Assembly (NCBI GenBank): GCA_905221605.1
Contig: CAJNDS010002091.1
Coordinates: 62,001-126,000 of the forward strand
Direction: 5' to 3'
DNA: 64,000 nucleotides
Origin: Symbiodinium natans
Taxonomy: Eukaryota > Sar > Dinophyceae > Suessiales > Symbiodiniaceae
A program made the position numbers and the translations under genes. The notes under the pieces are model-generated. The model searched no databases and had not been told where the DNA came from. It saw only the letters and a program-made list of their open reading frames with translations. Below, piece by piece: positions 63,103 through 64,000 of the stretch (position 1 is its first letter; each line of letters begins with the position of its first letter).

Positions 63103-64000
63103 GCCTTCTTTCAGAACACTAAACCCTAAACCCTAAACCCTAAACCCTAAACCCTAAACCCTAAGCCCTAAACCCTAAGCCCTAAACCCTAAATAAACCC
63201 TAAACCCTAAGCCCTAAACCCTAAACTCTAAACCCTAAATACCCTGAACAGAAGTCGGGGATGCAGGCATGTCACGTAGGCCATTGTCCATGCGGTGCAT
63301 CCGTAGGGCAGGGCTTGGGCTTGGGGGAGTTATGATGCGCGGTTTAGGGTTTAGGCCGGGTTTAGGGTTTCGGATGATTTCCCCCCGCCCCCAACCCCCC
63401 CCCCCCCCCCAATTGAGCCTAAACAGTGCGAAGGGGTGTTGCCCCTCAAGCGCAAAGAGCCCCTCCGCCAACGCTAGACTCGTTTCAAGCTCCTTCAGCC
63501 TTTCAGTTGCAAACCTTGTTGTTGAAACTAAACCCTGAACCCTAAACACTATAACCCTAAAACCCCAAACAATCCCCAAATCCTAACCCTAAACCCTAAA
63601 CCCTAAACCCTATAACCCTAAACCCTAAAACCTAAGAATCATGTGGGCCGACAGGAGCCGAGGTTCCAAGGCCCTTCGATCTCGTGCCACTTCCAGGACG
63701 TCCAGGGCCAACGCCCAAGCACCCTGGCACAAATTTCATGCCTATGGTCTGTGAGTTTTGCGTGGCTCATTTCTAAACCCTAGGTTTAGGGTTTAGGGTT
63801 TAGGGTTTAGGGTTTAGGGTTTAGGGTTTAGGGTTTAGGGTTTAGGGTTTAGTTGTGTGGTTCATTTATACAACCCTAAGCCCTGAACGCAAAACCCGTG
63901 ACATCGGTGTGGAGAAGCGGGATTCACTGATAGCATGCGCGAGTTTTTGTCCTGTAAGATCCCTAAACCCTAAACCCTAAACCCTAAACCCTAAACCCTA
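63103..64000. other. Right end: telomere-type arrays and unique sequence, no gene supported
   Basis: Arrays at 63117-63240, 63530-63630, 63775-63852 and 63960-64000 alternate in orientation. A poly-C run lies at 63395-63410. Reaching the window edge in CCCTAAA does not indicate a chromosome end, because identical arrays occur throughout. Confidence 0.6.

Larger units (their letters stand above)
703..64000. repeat. Interspersed telomere-type (TTTAGGG/CCCTAAA) arrays across the window
   Basis: More than 70 separate arrays of TTTAGGG or its complement are visible, in both orientations, from 3 to about 29 units long. Besides those listed individually, clear ones lie near 1618-1662, 1987-2025, 2719-2775, 3517-3592, 5397-5446, 5647-5705, 6338-6420, 13340-13410, 13519-13572, 17488-17625, 17715-17822, 18904-18966, 25330-25415, 29148-29212, 29364-29472, 30308-30405, 33985-34045, 34186-34305, 35177-35245, 44169-44285, 49388-49445, 49585-49648, 54340-54437, 54963-55016, 55425-55490, 55582-55695, 55972-56042, 58010-58080, 63117-63240, 63775-63852 and 63960-64000. 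They sit between exons, often inside inverted-repeat introns. Stretches over 300 nt without another entry are mainly these arrays plus short unique sequence. Confidence 0.97.

Noticed and set aside
2157-63600. Many open frames with repeated 'GFRV', 'NPKP' or 'TLNPKPETLNPKP' peptides
   Set aside because: They are translations of TTTAGGG/CCCTAAA arrays, which are open in several frames; not genes.
63959-64000. CCCTAAA run at the right edge as a real chromosome end
   Set aside because: Equal or longer arrays occur throughout in both orientations, so an edge array is not informative.

Overview
The window looks like nuclear DNA from a dinoflagellate, probably of Symbiodinium/Polarella type, although the species cannot be fixed from sequence alone. 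Four things point there: (i) several hundred copies of the TTTAGGG telomere-type heptamer, in both orientations, scattered through the window; (ii) minus-strand genes cut into 30-330 nt exons whose introns begin GT, GC or GA and end AG|G; (iii) many exon-sized pieces of pentatricopeptide-repeat (PPR) genes with the 'SACEKG' signature common in dinoflagellates; (iv) almost all genes running in one direction. I see no tRNA, rRNA, CRISPR or bacterial-style operon.

Layout, left to right (nearly everything reads right to left): ankyrin-repeat protein (1-651, partial); PPR exon field (2-15 kb), interrupted by a 2.55 kb insertion (7,573-10,126) carrying the only sizeable plus-strand gene; a diverged direct duplication (15.2-17.0 kb); a multi-pass membrane protein (17,149-20,383 and perhaps further right); unassigned minus-strand exons (21-23.4 kb); a second PPR exon field (23.7-27.5 kb); a PQQ-type beta-propeller gene (about 30.2-34.8 kb); a protein kinase with an inserted PDZ-like domain (35,892-40,778, 15 exons, 530 aa); a second PQQ-type propeller gene with a signal peptide (41.9-50.7 kb); a possible plus-strand gene (51.9-52.2 kb); a single-pass membrane protein (52,295-54,048 and perhaps further right); and an LSm4 homologue (about 56.9-62.24 kb, at least 8 exons).

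The most striking system is the introns. At least a dozen unrelated families of short (about 100-170 bp) inverted-repeat elements, here lettered A-R, occur across the window. They nearly all begin CT and end AG. Where the host gene can be read through, the element is the intron: the 4 bases before it (G[T/C/A]NN) are repeated just after it, the first copy supplies the 5' splice site, and the element's terminal AG supplies the 3' splice site. All 14 kinase introns fit this rule, 8 with perfect 4-bp duplications, and the 15 exons sum to 1,593 nt, an open frame of 530 codons plus stop. Many elements carry telomere-type arrays between their inverted repeats, which suggests telomeric DNA is repeatedly captured inside new introns.

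Exon coordinates come from reading by eye with reading frame, family similarity and the duplication rule. No alignment or transcript data were available.
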